Shown piece after piece: positions 17,465 to 25,613 of a stretch of DNA of 64,000 bases. The stretch lies in assembly GCA_039917615.1 (NCBI GenBank), contig JBDSJD010000038.1, positions 1 to 64,000 of the forward strand, given 5' to 3'. This stretch comes from ZC4RG30 sp039917615. GTDB taxonomy: Bacteria > Pseudomonadota > Gammaproteobacteria > Steroidobacterales > Steroidobacteraceae. Every line of letters begins with the position of its first letter. Position 1 is the stretch's first letter. Position numbers and translations under genes: made by a program. The notes below the pieces were generated by a model that saw only the letters and a program-made list of their open reading frames with translations, did not search any database and was not told where the DNA came from.

Positions 17465-18412
17465 TTAGTGTCTTAGTCCTGTGATCTTGTCTTCATGCTG
17501 CCTTCTGATCATACCCGACAGTGAGTCTGCCGCCGGAGGCGGCAGAAGCTCTACCATTCTGGCCCTGGCTTGATGGTGCGCTCGCTCGTAGTTGACCGGC
17601 GAGCGGTAGCCGATGCCGGAGTGACGGCGATGCGGGTTGTACCAGCCTTCGATCCATTCGAATGTCGCCATGCGTGCTTCAGTCGGGCTCTTGAACCTTC
17701 TGCGGTTCAGCACCTCACGCTCCAGCGACGCAAAGAAGCTCTCGGCCATGGCGTTGTCGTACGCATCGCCCACCGATCCCATCGACGGCATGATGCCGGC
17801 TTCCTGGCAGCGTTTGCCGAACGCGTAACTCGTATATTGACTGCCGCGGTCCGAGTGAAAAATGACCCCGCTGGGTTGACGCTGGGTCACGGCCATCTGC
17901 AGCGCATCCAGGATCAGCTGCGTACGCATGTTCGTGTCCATGGCCCAGCCGACGATCTTGCGCGAGTACACGTCCAGCACCATTGCCAGATACAGCCAGC
18001 CCGACCAGGTCGGAATGTAGGTGATGTCGGCCACCCACAGCTGATCCGGCGCATCGGCAAAGAACCGGCGCTGCACCAGGTCGATGGGTTTTGCAGCCTC
18101 CGGATCGCTCTGCGTCGTCACCACGTACTTGCGCAGCGTGGCGCCTCGGATGCGGTTCTCACGCATCAGCCGGGCCACGCGCTTGCGGCCCACGTGGATG
18201 TCGTGGTCGTCGGCCAGCTCCGCATGGATGTTCGGCGAACCATACGTGTCGCGCGAACGGCGGTGGATCGCGCAGATCTTGCCTGTGAGCTCCAGATCCC
18301 GTCGTCGCCGTGCGCACATCGGCCGGCCATCCCAGGCATAGAACCCGCTTCTCGATATCTCCAGCAGTCGGCACATCATCCCCACCGAGTGGGTGGCCTG
18401 GTTCACCTTCAC
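17465..18412 (-). CDS. IS3-family transposase OrfB (DDE integrase domain)
   Basis: A 315-residue protein with the HTH_21 region (RRDLELTGKICAIHRRS) and rve integrase core. The DDE triad is visible as WVADITYI, HSDRGSQYTS and MAESFFASLE, with the usual K/R after the Glu. The GTG start overlaps the orfA stop as GTGA. The orfA message has A-AAA-G at 18475-18479, so a -1 shift there would give an OrfAB fusion reading ...LFGFVKVNQ, as known in IS3 elements. No disruption seen. Confidence 0.92.
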   Translation of the reverse strand: MKVNQATHSVGMMCRLLEISRSGFYAWDGRPMCARRRRDLELTGKICAIHRRSRDTYGSPNIHAELADDHDIHVGRKRVARLMRENRIRGATLRKYVVTTQSDPEAAKPIDLVQRRFFADAPDQLWVADITYIPTWSGWLYLAMVLDVYSRKIVGWAMDTNMRTQLILDALQMAVTQRQPSGVIFHSDRGSQYTSYAFGKRCQEAGIMPSMGSVGDAYDNAMAESFFASLEREVLNRRRFKSPTEARMATFEWIEGWYNPHRRHSGIGYRSPVNYERAHHQARARMVELLPPPAADSLSGMIRRQHEDKITGLRH

Positions 18413-18720
18413 GAACCCGAAGAGCGCTTCGAGGGACCGCTCTCCGTGGCGAACCAGGCCGCGGCTTTTGAGAGGATCTCCCGCTCCTCCTTCAACCGCC
18501 GGTTCTCGCGTCGTAGCCGCGTCAGCTCCTCGCGCTCGGTACTGGTCAGCCCGCCGTCGCCCTTGCCCGCATCACGCGCGGCCTGCTTGATCCATATCCC
18601 GATCGTCATGGCCGAAGGGCCAAACTCCTTGGAAAGCGAGGCCGGGGTTCGCCCTGATCGGGCCAAAGCCACCATCTGTCGCTTGAACTCCGGCGCGTAC
18701 CGGACCGTCTTGTCTGCCAT
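18409..18720 (-). CDS. IS3-family transposase OrfA (helix-turn-helix)
   Basis: A 103-residue HTH protein (MADKTVRYAPEFKRQMVAL, then SLSKEFGPSAMTIGIWIK) followed by a leucine-zipper-like helix (ELTRLRRENRRLKEE), as in OrfA of IS3 elements, which binds the terminal repeats. The slippery stretch lies near its 3' end and its stop overlaps OrfB. Confidence 0.92.
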   Translation of the reverse strand: MADKTVRYAPEFKRQMVALARSGRTPASLSKEFGPSAMTIGIWIKQAARDAGKGDGGLTSTEREELTRLRRENRRLKEEREILSKAAAWFATESGPSKRSSGS

Positions 18721-18749
18721 CGTGAACTCCTCCTGCTATAACGGTGAGG

Positions 18750-18774
18750 TGTCTACGAAAGCGGGTCAACTCCA
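18750..18774. repeat. Right terminal inverted repeat of IS3-family element
   Basis: Partner of 17438-17462. Followed by the second CTG target-duplication copy at 18775-18777. Confidence 0.8.
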
Positions 18775-19166
18775 CTGTACAATGGAGATCTTGGTTATCT
18801 TGCCATCTTTGTCTGTCACGACTAACACGAACACAGTGCCTTGCACTGAGTTAATTACGGCCGACGGAGGATAGGCGCTCGCGAGAGAAGGCTGCTTCTT
18901 CGGCGGCGACAGAGCAACTGTAGTGAGGCGGTCTCGCAGCCGAATATCGTCACGGTCGACCATTTGCCCAGAGGTCGCCTCGCAGAGCGACAAGAACAGC
19001 TTCGTACGCTTTTCATAGAACTGTTCATGCGCGGCAGGCAGAAACTCTGCAGGAACCGCAGTGCACTCTGCTTGCGCCAAAGCAGAGGTTGTAAATAACA
19101 GCGCCGTCAGAAGGCTCCGGAGATAGGCCATAGCTCAGTCTAGAGCAGTACCACGATTCGTGGGAA

Positions 19167-19188
19167 GGCCGCCCCTCGCGAGGCGGCC
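19167..19188. terminator. Stem-loop downstream of the 19197-19948 gene pair
   Basis: GGCCGCC (19167-19173) pairs with GGCGGCC (19182-19188) around an 8-nt loop, 9 nt past the stop of the second gene on the - strand. The T-run is short (CTTCCC), so termination strength is doubtful. Confidence 0.45.
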
Positions 19189-19196
19189 CTGTAGAC

Positions 19197-19442
19197 TTAC
19201 AGCGGGTTCAGTTCGTCCAACATCTTGCGCATTTCAGTCAACCTGCGCTCTGCACCGAAGCGCCGCTTGCTCAACGCCGTGAAGCGCCGCGACAGGGTCT
19301 TGCGGCCCTGCCGGTTTTCCTCCGCCATTCCATGTACCAGACGGGCGAACAGTGTTTGTACGTCCGGCGGAAGCTTCGCCAGCATTACCGCAAACTGTTC
19401 CCCGGTCATGGGTTTGCGCTTCTCCACTTGAACCCGACTCAT
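19197..19442 (-). CDS. Small basic protein of unknown function
   Basis: An 81-residue charged helical protein, rich in Arg/Lys (KTLSRRFTALSKRRFGAERRL), with no membrane segment and no recognisable domain. Its ATG overlaps the stop of the upstream gene as ATGA, so the two are translationally coupled. It may act with the upstream protein; no function is proposed. Confidence 0.6.
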   Translation of the reverse strand: MSRVQVEKRKPMTGEQFAVMLAKLPPDVQTLFARLVHGMAEENRQGRKTLSRRFTALSKRRFGAERRLTEMRKMLDELNPL

Positions 19443-19948
19443 GACTGCACCGCCTGAAGCAGGTGGACCAGCTTCAGCTTCGCAGCCTTTGGACTGCTGG
19501 TGAATCGATTCACGGCTGCCAGAACCGTGTCGATCTTCTCTTGGACCAATTCCAGTGTGTCGACAACCGGGGAGGATGTGACGGGATTTCCGGCGCTGTC
19601 ACGGCCCTCGATGTCGGAATTCGTGGCAAGGGCATGACGCGTTAGGCAAATAGCGCCGAAAGCGCCGTAGACGCGACCCAGTTGCCGTGAAGCGAAGGTC
19701 CACGCTGGACCCGTTCCATTCACGAATAGTGGCTCGGTTACAGCCGAGAGGGTGTCTTGGATCGCGATTACAGATCGCAAGATGTCGGGAGTCTCCAGCC
19801 TCGCCGAACAGTCGTCCTGCGCGAAGGTGGAGAGCAGGACGCGCAGCTGGTGGCTGGCAGAATCCAGCAGCTTGCCCGCCTCGCGGATCTGCTGGAGTTG
19901 TTCGTCAGTGGTGCTGGCGCCGCGAAGCGCTGGGGATTTCTTGGACAT
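19439..19948 (-). CDS. Unknown helical protein, first gene of a coupled pair
   Basis: A 169-residue soluble protein, mostly helical by composition (EQLQQIREAGKLLDSASHQLRVLL and VDTLELVQEKIDTVLAAVNRF), with one conserved-looking mid part (GPAWTFASRQLGRVYGAFGAIC). AGGAGA precedes the ATG. Not recognised. It lies 112 bp downstream of tRNA-Pro in the same direction, in a stretch that otherwise holds IS and disrupted genes. Confidence 0.6.
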   Translation of the reverse strand: MSKKSPALRGASTTDEQLQQIREAGKLLDSASHQLRVLLSTFAQDDCSARLETPDILRSVIAIQDTLSAVTEPLFVNGTGPAWTFASRQLGRVYGAFGAICLTRHALATNSDIEGRDSAGNPVTSSPVVDTLELVQEKIDTVLAAVNRFTSSPKAAKLKLVHLLQAVQS

Positions 19949-20058
19949 GGTCGGTCTCCTGTTTGCATTTCCCGGAGCCGATTAGCCTCGGGAATTGCAG
20001 CAAGTCTAAATAGGCCCACATAGCGGCCCACAGAGACTTACAGGAACGAACGTAAGTA

Positions 20059-20136
<78 letters not shown>

Positions 20137-20194
20137 ACCGTTGGGAGACGCATGATACCCGCTCGCAACAACAAAATGGGGACTGGAACCCCGA

Positions 20195-20794
20195 TCAGGG
20201 ACCGGGCGTCTTGGCGCCTTCGGGATACCAGAAGCGCTTGTGGCAGGATTCGCAGACTTCATCCAGCGTGCCGCCGGCAGTCTGATAGGCCTCCAGATCG
20301 CGTTTGTCGATGGCGGCAACTATCGCGCCCCCGGCGGCCTTCAATGAAGCGGCAAATGCGTTGAACGCCATGCGGTCCTTGTCGATCGCGGCCTGCGCCT
20401 GGGCAGGTGTCAAATCTCCAGGGCCAGGCGGATCCTTGTACTTCTGGTCCGGGTGCGCAACTACGCGTCCTTCCACCATCAGCAGATCAGCCCCTTCCAT
20501 CAGACCGACTGCTTTCTGACGCACGGCCGCCCACTCGGCGTCGGTGCTGGGCGCGAGGTCTTTGGTGCCGGTGGGCGTGCTGACAGTACCTACGGCGTTC
20601 CAGAGAACATCTGCATTCGCGGCGATGGGGTCGAGCATCAGATCCAGGATGCTCGCATCAGCCCGGGGTCCGGCGGGCAATGCCGCTGCAGTCGATGCGG
20701 GAGCTGCTGGTGCGCTGGCTTCTTTAGATGAGCAGCCAACAAGTACGATTAATGCAAGGCTGGCGCCGATCACCGCAAGACGAATGACAGTCAT
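20195..20794 (-). CDS. Haem-binding lipoprotein, cytochrome c'-like
   Basis: A 199-residue protein with a lipoprotein signal (lipobox LVGC, Cys21) followed by an Ala/Pro linker and a helical domain. Near the C-terminus CESCHKRFWYP (about residues 180-190) gives the CxxCH haem c attachment site placed as in cytochrome c' (C-terminal helix). It would be exported, lipidated and matured by the Ccm system encoded further right. Redox partner unknown. It follows merR by 24 bp. Confidence 0.75.
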   Translation of the reverse strand: MTVIRLAVIGASLALIVLVGCSSKEASAPAAPASTAAALPAGPRADASILDLMLDPIAANADVLWNAVGTVSTPTGTKDLAPSTDAEWAAVRQKAVGLMEGADLLMVEGRVVAHPDQKYKDPPGPGDLTPAQAQAAIDKDRMAFNAFAASLKAAGGAIVAAIDKRDLEAYQTAGGTLDEVCESCHKRFWYPEGAKTPGP

Positions 20795-20818
20795 GATGCC
20801 TTCCTCCGAAACCCTTCG

Positions 20819-21175
20819 CTACCGACGAAGTATACGCAGGATATCTTCGAGCTCTGTCCGTAGTTGCCGCACGATCTGCTGGCTCTGGCTGGTATCGGTG
20901 CGTGCCTCTTCGCCTTCCAGCTTCTGGCGCGCGCCACCGATTGTGAAGCCTTGTTCATACAACAGGCTGCGGATCTGGCGGATAATGATCACATCCTGGC
21001 GCTGGTAATAGCGGCGGTTGCCGCGTCGCTTCACCGGCTTGAGCTGCGGGAACTCCTGTTCCCAGTAACGCAGCACATGCGGCTTCACGCCACATAGCTC
21101 GCTGACTTCACCGATGGTGAAGTAACGCTTGCCGGGAATCGCCGGCAGTTCGTTATTGTTCCGGGGTTCCAGCAT
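20819..21175 (-). CDS. MerR-family transcriptional regulator
   Basis: A 118-residue protein with the MerR winged HTH (KRYFTIGEVSELCGVKPHVLRYWEQEF), followed by a basic wing and a helix with many Gln/Glu. It lacks metal-sensing Cys residues. A MerR-like gene directly after ihfA is a conserved arrangement in many gammaproteobacteria. Start 21175 overlaps the end of ihfA by 23 nt. Confidence 0.9.
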   Translation of the reverse strand: MLEPRNNNELPAIPGKRYFTIGEVSELCGVKPHVLRYWEQEFPQLKPVKRRGNRRYYQRQDVIIIRQIRSLLYEQGFTIGGARQKLEGEEARTDTSQSQQIVRQLRTELEDILRILRR

Positions 21176-21455
21176 AAGCTTCGACGCGCGCCTTGAGTTT
21201 CTGTCCCGGGCGGAATGTCACGACACGCCGGGCGCTGATGGGAATTTCTTCGCCGGTCTTGGGATTGCGACCCGGCCGCTGGTTCTTGTCACGCAGATCG
21301 AAGTTGCCGAAGCCGGAAAGTTTCACCTGCGATCCGGTGGAAAGCGCGCCGCGCACTTCTTCGAAAAACAGGTCGACCAGTTCGCGCGCCTCGCGTTTGT
21401 TCAGACCCAGCTGGTCAAACAATGCTTCGGCGATTTCGGCTTTGGTCAGGGCCAT
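21153..21455 (-). CDS. ihfA: Integration host factor subunit alpha
   Basis: A 100-residue DNABII protein: MALTKAEIAEALFDQLGLNK, GARELVDLFFEEVR-like helices, then the beta-arm with GRNPKTGEEIPISARRVV containing the Pro that intercalates DNA. It forms a heterodimer with IhfB and bends DNA. It sits directly after pheT (1-nt gap), as in E. coli. Confidence 0.97.
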   Translation of the reverse strand: MALTKAEIAEALFDQLGLNKREARELVDLFFEEVRGALSTGSQVKLSGFGNFDLRDKNQRPGRNPKTGEEIPISARRVVTFRPGQKLKARVEAYAGTPEQ

Positions 21456-21456
21456 G

Positions 21457-23832
21457 CTACTTCCGTATTTTCGCGTCCACGTGCGCGCCGAGGTCCGCGG
21501 CTACGGAGGCCATGAGGGCATCCGCTTCGTCGTCCTTTAGCGTCCGGGTATTATCTTGAAAAATCAATCCTAAAGCGACGCTTTTTCGAGTTGGTTCTAT
21601 GCCAGCGCCCTGGTAGAGATCGAATACGCGCAGATCGCGCAGCTGACTCCCCGCGGCAACACTAACACGACTCAAGATGGCGCTTAAAGGCGTATCGGCG
21701 GGCACGGTAATCGAAAGGTCGCGGCGCACCTGTGGGAAGCGGGAGACGGCCGTGAGCGCTGGCAGACGCGCCTGCAACGCTGGCCATATGTCCAGTTCAA
21801 ACAGCATGCAGGGCCCAGCCAGACCCAATTCGCCGGCAAGGGAAGGATGCAATTCGCCCAGCCAACCGATTTCTTTGCCGTCGCGCAGTACGCAGGCGCT
21901 GCGACCGGGATGCAGACACGGCAGCGAACCCGGTTGCCACTGGAAGTGCGTGCCGGCACCGGCCAGGGTCAGCAGCGCCGTGAAGTCCGCTTTGATGTCG
22001 AAGAAATCTACCGGCTCGCGTCCGGTCGCCCATTGCTCCGGCGCACGGGGACCAAAGGCGATGCCGGCCACCCGCAGCACCTCGCGCACCGCACCGCCCT
22101 CGCGCAGAAACACGGTGCCACGTTCGAACAGGCGCACGCGGTCCTGCTGGCGACTGAGATTTTCCATCGCAACCTTCAGCAGCCCCGGCCACAGCGACAC
22201 GCGCATCACGGCAAGGTCTGCAGCGATGGGATTGGCCAGGCGCAGCGCCTGCTGTGCGGGGAACAGGCTGTCCTGTAAAACGGGATCGACGAAGGCGTAG
22301 GTGATGGCCTCCTGGTAGCCCCGCGCGATCAAAGTGTCGAGCAGCGCGCGTTCGTCGATGAGCGCCTCGCTGCGACGTGCAAAGCGCTGCGGCAGACGTT
22401 TGGGAGCTTCCTGCACGGCATCGAAGCCGACAATGCGCAGCACTTCCTCGACGAGGTCAGCTTCGATGGCGATGTCGAAGCGCCAGGAAGGCGGTGTGAC
22501 CATCCAGCCGTGCAGATGTGGAGCCACCTGCATGCCAAGCGCACTAAGACAGCGCTGCACGCGCACATCGGCGATGTCTGCCCCGGTGAGCATCGCAAGC
22601 CGCTGGCGACGCAGCATCACTGGGTCGCGCGCCGGCAATGCAGGCGCATGGACCACTTCGGCCACCGCGCTCGCCTCGCCTCCACACAGTGTCAACAGCA
22701 ATGCCGTGGCGCGCTGCATGGCTGCTGTCTGCCCCTCTGGATCCACACCCCGCTCGAAGCGCTGGCTGGCATCGGTCTGGATGCCGTAACTACGGCCACG
22801 ACCAGCGATGGCGTCGGGTGTGAAGAACGCCACCTCCAGCAGTACTTCTGTTGCATCGACGGTAATGGACGTGCCCTGCCCGCCCATCACTCCGGCCATG
22901 CCGATGGGACCGCTGTCGTCTGCGATCAGCAATACATCTGGTGTGAGCTCGACCGTTCTCTCGTCCAGCAGTTGCAGTTTTTCGCCCGCAAGCGCCATGC
23001 GCACCGTGAGTGCACCCATCAGGTGCTGTACGTCATAGGCATGCATCGGCTGACCCAACTCGATCAGCACGAAGTTCGTGACATCGACCACCGGATTGAT
23101 GCTGCGCAGGCCGGCGCGTCGCAGACGCTCTTGCATCCACAAGGGTGTGGCAACGCGATTGTTGAGACCAGTGATTCGGCGCGTCAGGAAGCGAGGTGCT
23201 GCGTCCGGCGCCTGCACAACTGCGGCAACTGCGTGACCGGCGGAAGTCTTGATGCTTGCAGCAGCGGGCGTCTTCAGCGCCGTGCCCGACAGGGCGGCGA
23301 TCTCGCGCGCTACACCCAGCACCGACATGGAGTCGCCACGATTCGGGTAGACCTTGAGCTCCAGCACTGCGTCATCCAGCGCCAGATAGTCCCGCACACT
23401 CGTGCCCACCGGCGCATCGGCTGGCAGTTCAAGCAGGCCGCTGGAAGTGGTCGCAATACCGAGTTCTTTCGCCGAGCACAACATGCCGGCGGATTCCACG
23501 CCACGAAGTTTCGCGGCCTTGATCGTGAGGTCACCGGGCAACACCGCACCCACCTGCGCCAGCGGTACCTTGATGCCGGCGCGGGCATTGGCTGCGCCGC
23601 AGACGATCTGCAAAGGCGTGCTGCCCGCATTCACCTGGCAGATACGCAGTTTGTCAGCCTCGGGGTGCGCGGCAATGGACAGGATCTCTGCCACCACGAC
23701 ACCCGAGAATGCTGGCGCCGCCGACTCCACACCTTCGACTTCGAATCCGGACGCCGTCAGGCGGCGCGCCAGCTCGGGCGCATCCCAGGGGAAATCCACC
23801 CATTCCGCTAGCCAGGAGAGCGGCAACTTCAT
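21457..23832 (-). CDS. pheT: Phenylalanyl-tRNA synthetase beta subunit
   Basis: A 791-residue subunit of the (alpha-beta)2 enzyme. An N-terminal EMAP/OB-type tRNA-binding domain (about 40-150), a B3/B4 editing domain (about 210-380), a B5 domain with DNA-binding-like fold, the catalytic-like core and the C-terminal FDX-ACB domain (about 700-790, SRFPQVRRDLSITV) are in the usual order. The ATG overlaps the pheS stop (ATGA). Usual length for the family. Confidence 0.97.
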   Translation of the reverse strand: MKLPLSWLAEWVDFPWDAPELARRLTASGFEVEGVESAAPAFSGVVVAEILSIAAHPEADKLRICQVNAGSTPLQIVCGAANARAGIKVPLAQVGAVLPGDLTIKAAKLRGVESAGMLCSAKELGIATTSSGLLELPADAPVGTSVRDYLALDDAVLELKVYPNRGDSMSVLGVAREIAALSGTALKTPAAASIKTSAGHAVAAVVQAPDAAPRFLTRRITGLNNRVATPLWMQERLRRAGLRSINPVVDVTNFVLIELGQPMHAYDVQHLMGALTVRMALAGEKLQLLDERTVELTPDVLLIADDSGPIGMAGVMGGQGTSITVDATEVLLEVAFFTPDAIAGRGRSYGIQTDASQRFERGVDPEGQTAAMQRATALLLTLCGGEASAVAEVVHAPALPARDPVMLRRQRLAMLTGADIADVRVQRCLSALGMQVAPHLHGWMVTPPSWRFDIAIEADLVEEVLRIVGFDAVQEAPKRLPQRFARRSEALIDERALLDTLIARGYQEAITYAFVDPVLQDSLFPAQQALRLANPIAADLAVMRVSLWPGLLKVAMENLSRQQDRVRLFERGTVFLREGGAVREVLRVAGIAFGPRAPEQWATGREPVDFFDIKADFTALLTLAGAGTHFQWQPGSLPCLHPGRSACVLRDGKEIGWLGELHPSLAGELGLAGPCMLFELDIWPALQARLPALTAVSRFPQVRRDLSITVPADTPLSAILSRVSVAAGSQLRDLRVFDLYQGAGIEPTRKSVALGLIFQDNTRTLKDDEADALMASVAADLGAHVDAKIRK

Positions 23833-24884
23833 GACCAGCCGCCGCGAAACTGCCGCAGGAACCGCAGGTCATTCTCGAAGAACAGGCGCAGATCATTCAC
23901 GCCATAGCGCAGCATGGCGAGGCGATCGATGCCCATGCCAAAGGCATAGGCCGTGTAACGCTCGGCATCCACACCACAGGCCGCCAGCACATTCGGGTGC
24001 ACCATGCCGCAGCCGAGCACTTCGATCCAACCGGTTTGCTTGCACAACCGGCAACCTGCACCACCGCACTCCACACAGGTGATGTCCACCTCGGCAGAAG
24101 GCTCGGTAAAAGGGAAATAGGATGGCCGCAGGCGCATGGCTAGATCGCGTTCGAAGAACGCTTCCATGAAGCCGTGCAATATCGATTTCAGGTTTGCAAA
24201 ACTCACGCCTTCATCGACCAGCAAACCTTCCACCTGATGAAACATCGGCGTATGCGTGGCGTCGGAATCCATGCGATAGACGCGACCCGGTGCAATCACG
24301 GCCAGCGGCAACCGCTCACGTGCCGCCTGCAGCGCACGGATCTGCACCGGCGAAGTGTGGGTGCGCAGCAGCAGGCGCTCCCCATTCACTTCATGATCGA
24401 GATAGAACGTGTCGTGCATGGCACGCGCCGGATGATTGGCGGGCACATTCAATGCGCTGAAGTTGTGGAAGTCGTCTTCCACTTCGGGACCCTCGGCGAC
24501 TTCAAAGCCCACTTCGCTGAACAGCCGCTCGATGCGCAGCCGCGCCCGGGTGACCGGATGCAGGCCGCCACTGTGCTCACCGCGACCGTCTAGGGATACG
24601 TCGATGCGACCGGATTCAAGTTTGCGCTGGACCTCGGCGGTATCCAGCAATGTGCGCCGAGCGTCGAGGGCAGCCTGCACGGCAACCTTGGCGTCATTGA
24701 TTAGCGCACCGGCCGCCGGACGCTCGCTCGCCGGCAATGCGCCCAGCGACTTGAGCTGCTCGGTGAGCAACCCCTTCTTGCCAAGCCAGTGCACGCGCAC
24801 TTCTTCAAGGCGCGCGATGTCGCCACTGGCGGAGATCTCCGCCAGTGCGCGATTGGTCAGCTCAGTGAGCGACTCCACTGCCAC
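23829..24884 (-). CDS. pheS: Phenylalanyl-tRNA synthetase alpha subunit
   Basis: A 351-residue class II synthetase subunit. N-terminal coiled coil (1-90), then motif 2/3 elements such as HTSPVQIRAL, RVYRMDSDATHTPMFHQVEG and GMGIDRLAMLRYGVNDLR. The FPFTEPSAE and VLGCGMVHPNVL segments form the Phe pocket. Lies 31 bp after rplT. Confidence 0.97.
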   Translation of the reverse strand: MAVESLTELTNRALAEISASGDIARLEEVRVHWLGKKGLLTEQLKSLGALPASERPAAGALINDAKVAVQAALDARRTLLDTAEVQRKLESGRIDVSLDGRGEHSGGLHPVTRARLRIERLFSEVGFEVAEGPEVEDDFHNFSALNVPANHPARAMHDTFYLDHEVNGERLLLRTHTSPVQIRALQAARERLPLAVIAPGRVYRMDSDATHTPMFHQVEGLLVDEGVSFANLKSILHGFMEAFFERDLAMRLRPSYFPFTEPSAEVDITCVECGGAGCRLCKQTGWIEVLGCGMVHPNVLAACGVDAERYTAYAFGMGIDRLAMLRYGVNDLRLFFENDLRFLRQFRGGWS

Positions 24885-24915
24885 CCCCGTTCAAGGCGCC
24901 GAAACCGCGGCGCCG

Positions 24916-25278
24916 TCAGGCGGCTTTGAGCTGGGCCTTGGCCTGTTCGCAGATCGCACCAAACGCGGCCGCATCATGCACGGCGAGTTCGGCGAGAACC
25001 TTGCGGTCGATCTCAATGCCGGCCTTCAGCAGGCCATTGATCAGACGGCTGTACGACAGTTCGTGCAGGCGGGCCGCCGCGTTGATGCGGGCGATCCACA
25101 ATGCGCGGAACTCGCGCTTCTTGGCGCGACGGTCACGGTAGGCGTATTGACCCGCCTTGATGACCGCCTGCTTGGCAGCGCGGAATACCTTGCGACGGGC
25201 GTTGTAATAGCCCTTGGCCTTCGCGAGGACCTTTTTGTGTCGGCGTCCGGCGGTGACGCCACGTTTTACTCGTGCCAT
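24916..25278 (-). CDS. rplT: Ribosomal protein L20
   Basis: A 120-residue L20 with start MARVKRGVTAGRRHKKVLAKAKGY and the conserved RDRRAKKREFRALWIARINAA. It assembles into the large subunit and in several bacteria represses its own operon via the rpmI leader. 14 bp downstream of rpmI. Confidence 0.98.
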   Translation of the reverse strand: MARVKRGVTAGRRHKKVLAKAKGYYNARRKVFRAAKQAVIKAGQYAYRDRRAKKREFRALWIARINAAARLHELSYSRLINGLLKAGIEIDRKVLAELAVHDAAAFGAICEQAKAQLKAA

Positions 25279-25292
25279 GGTTCAGTCCTCGC

Positions 25293-25493
25293 TTAATGGT
25301 TCGGCAGCAGTTGCGTTACGCGGCCCACATCGCTCTTGTCGACGAGGCTGGAACCGCCAGAACGAAGCTGACGCTTGGTCTTGCGAGGCTTGTGGCCAAG
25401 GTTGTGCCGGCGGCCGGCCGATCCGGACTTGAAACCGTTTGCTGTCTTGCGAAAACGCTTCGCAGCAGCCCGGCTGGTCTTCAGTTTGGGCAT
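25293..25493 (-). CDS. rpmI: Ribosomal protein L35
   Basis: A 66-residue basic protein, MPKLKTSRAAAKRFRKTANGFK, then RRHNLGHKPRKTKRQLR. Preceded by a 120-bp leader containing a stable hairpin. Confidence 0.97.
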   Translation of the reverse strand: MPKLKTSRAAAKRFRKTANGFKSGSAGRRHNLGHKPRKTKRQLRSGGSSLVDKSDVGRVTQLLPNH

Positions 25494-25582
25494 GTCTCTA
25501 ACTCCATATTGTGGCTACCGGTCGCAAGATGAACGATGCGCGTTGGCACATCGGACACCCGCTAGGGGCGGATCGAACCAGA

Positions 25583-25603
25583 CCTTTGGGTTATCCCCAA
25601 AGG
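25583..25603. promoter_or_regulatory. Hairpin in the infC-rpmI intergenic leader
   Basis: CCTTTGGG (25583-25590) and CCCAAAGG (25596-25603) form a perfect 8-bp stem with a 5-nt loop, 11 nt past the infC stop on the - strand. No T-run follows. It may act in L20 autoregulation, mRNA processing or weak attenuation. Confidence 0.45.
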
Positions 25604-25613
25604 GCGTGCACGA

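Larger units (their letters stand above)
17438..18774 (-). mobile_element. Complete IS3-family insertion sequence, 1337 bp
   Basis: Imperfect 25-bp terminal inverted repeats at 17438-17462 (TGGAGCTGCCCCGCTTCCGT...) and 18750-18774 (complement TGGAGTTGACCCGCTTTCGT...), with about four mismatches. Flanking direct repeats CTG at 17435-17437 and 18775-18777 give a 3-bp target duplication, as usual for IS3. It carries overlapping orfA and orfB. Structure appears intact and potentially mobile. The exact group within IS3 was not determined. Confidence 0.88.
17303..19131 (-). pseudogene. TonB C-terminal-like secreted protein, interrupted by IS3-family element
   Basis: The 5' part (18775-19131) encodes 119 residues with a signal peptide (MAYLRSLLTALLFTTSALAQ), then a region with three Cys, then the start of a TonB_C-like fold (YPPSAVINSVQGTVFVLVVT). 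At 18774 it enters the insertion sequence. On the far side, 17303-17437 on the - strand reads on in frame: removing the element and one copy of the CTG duplication gives ...ISIVQ-SAGNSDLDLAGIKF... and 43 further residues ending SLK-stop, 162 residues in total. The restored C-terminus matches the expected helix-strand end of the TonB_C fold. The current allele ends two codons into the IS (WS-stop). Confidence 0.8.

Noticed and set aside
19193..20043. 10-bp direct repeat agacttacag at 19193-19202 and 20034-20043 flanking the unknown gene pair, as a possible att site
   Set aside because: Too short to separate from chance, and one copy overlaps a stop codon.
22510..23811. 433-codon open frame on + opposite pheT
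   Set aside because: Complement of a conserved synthetase gene; high-GC artefact.
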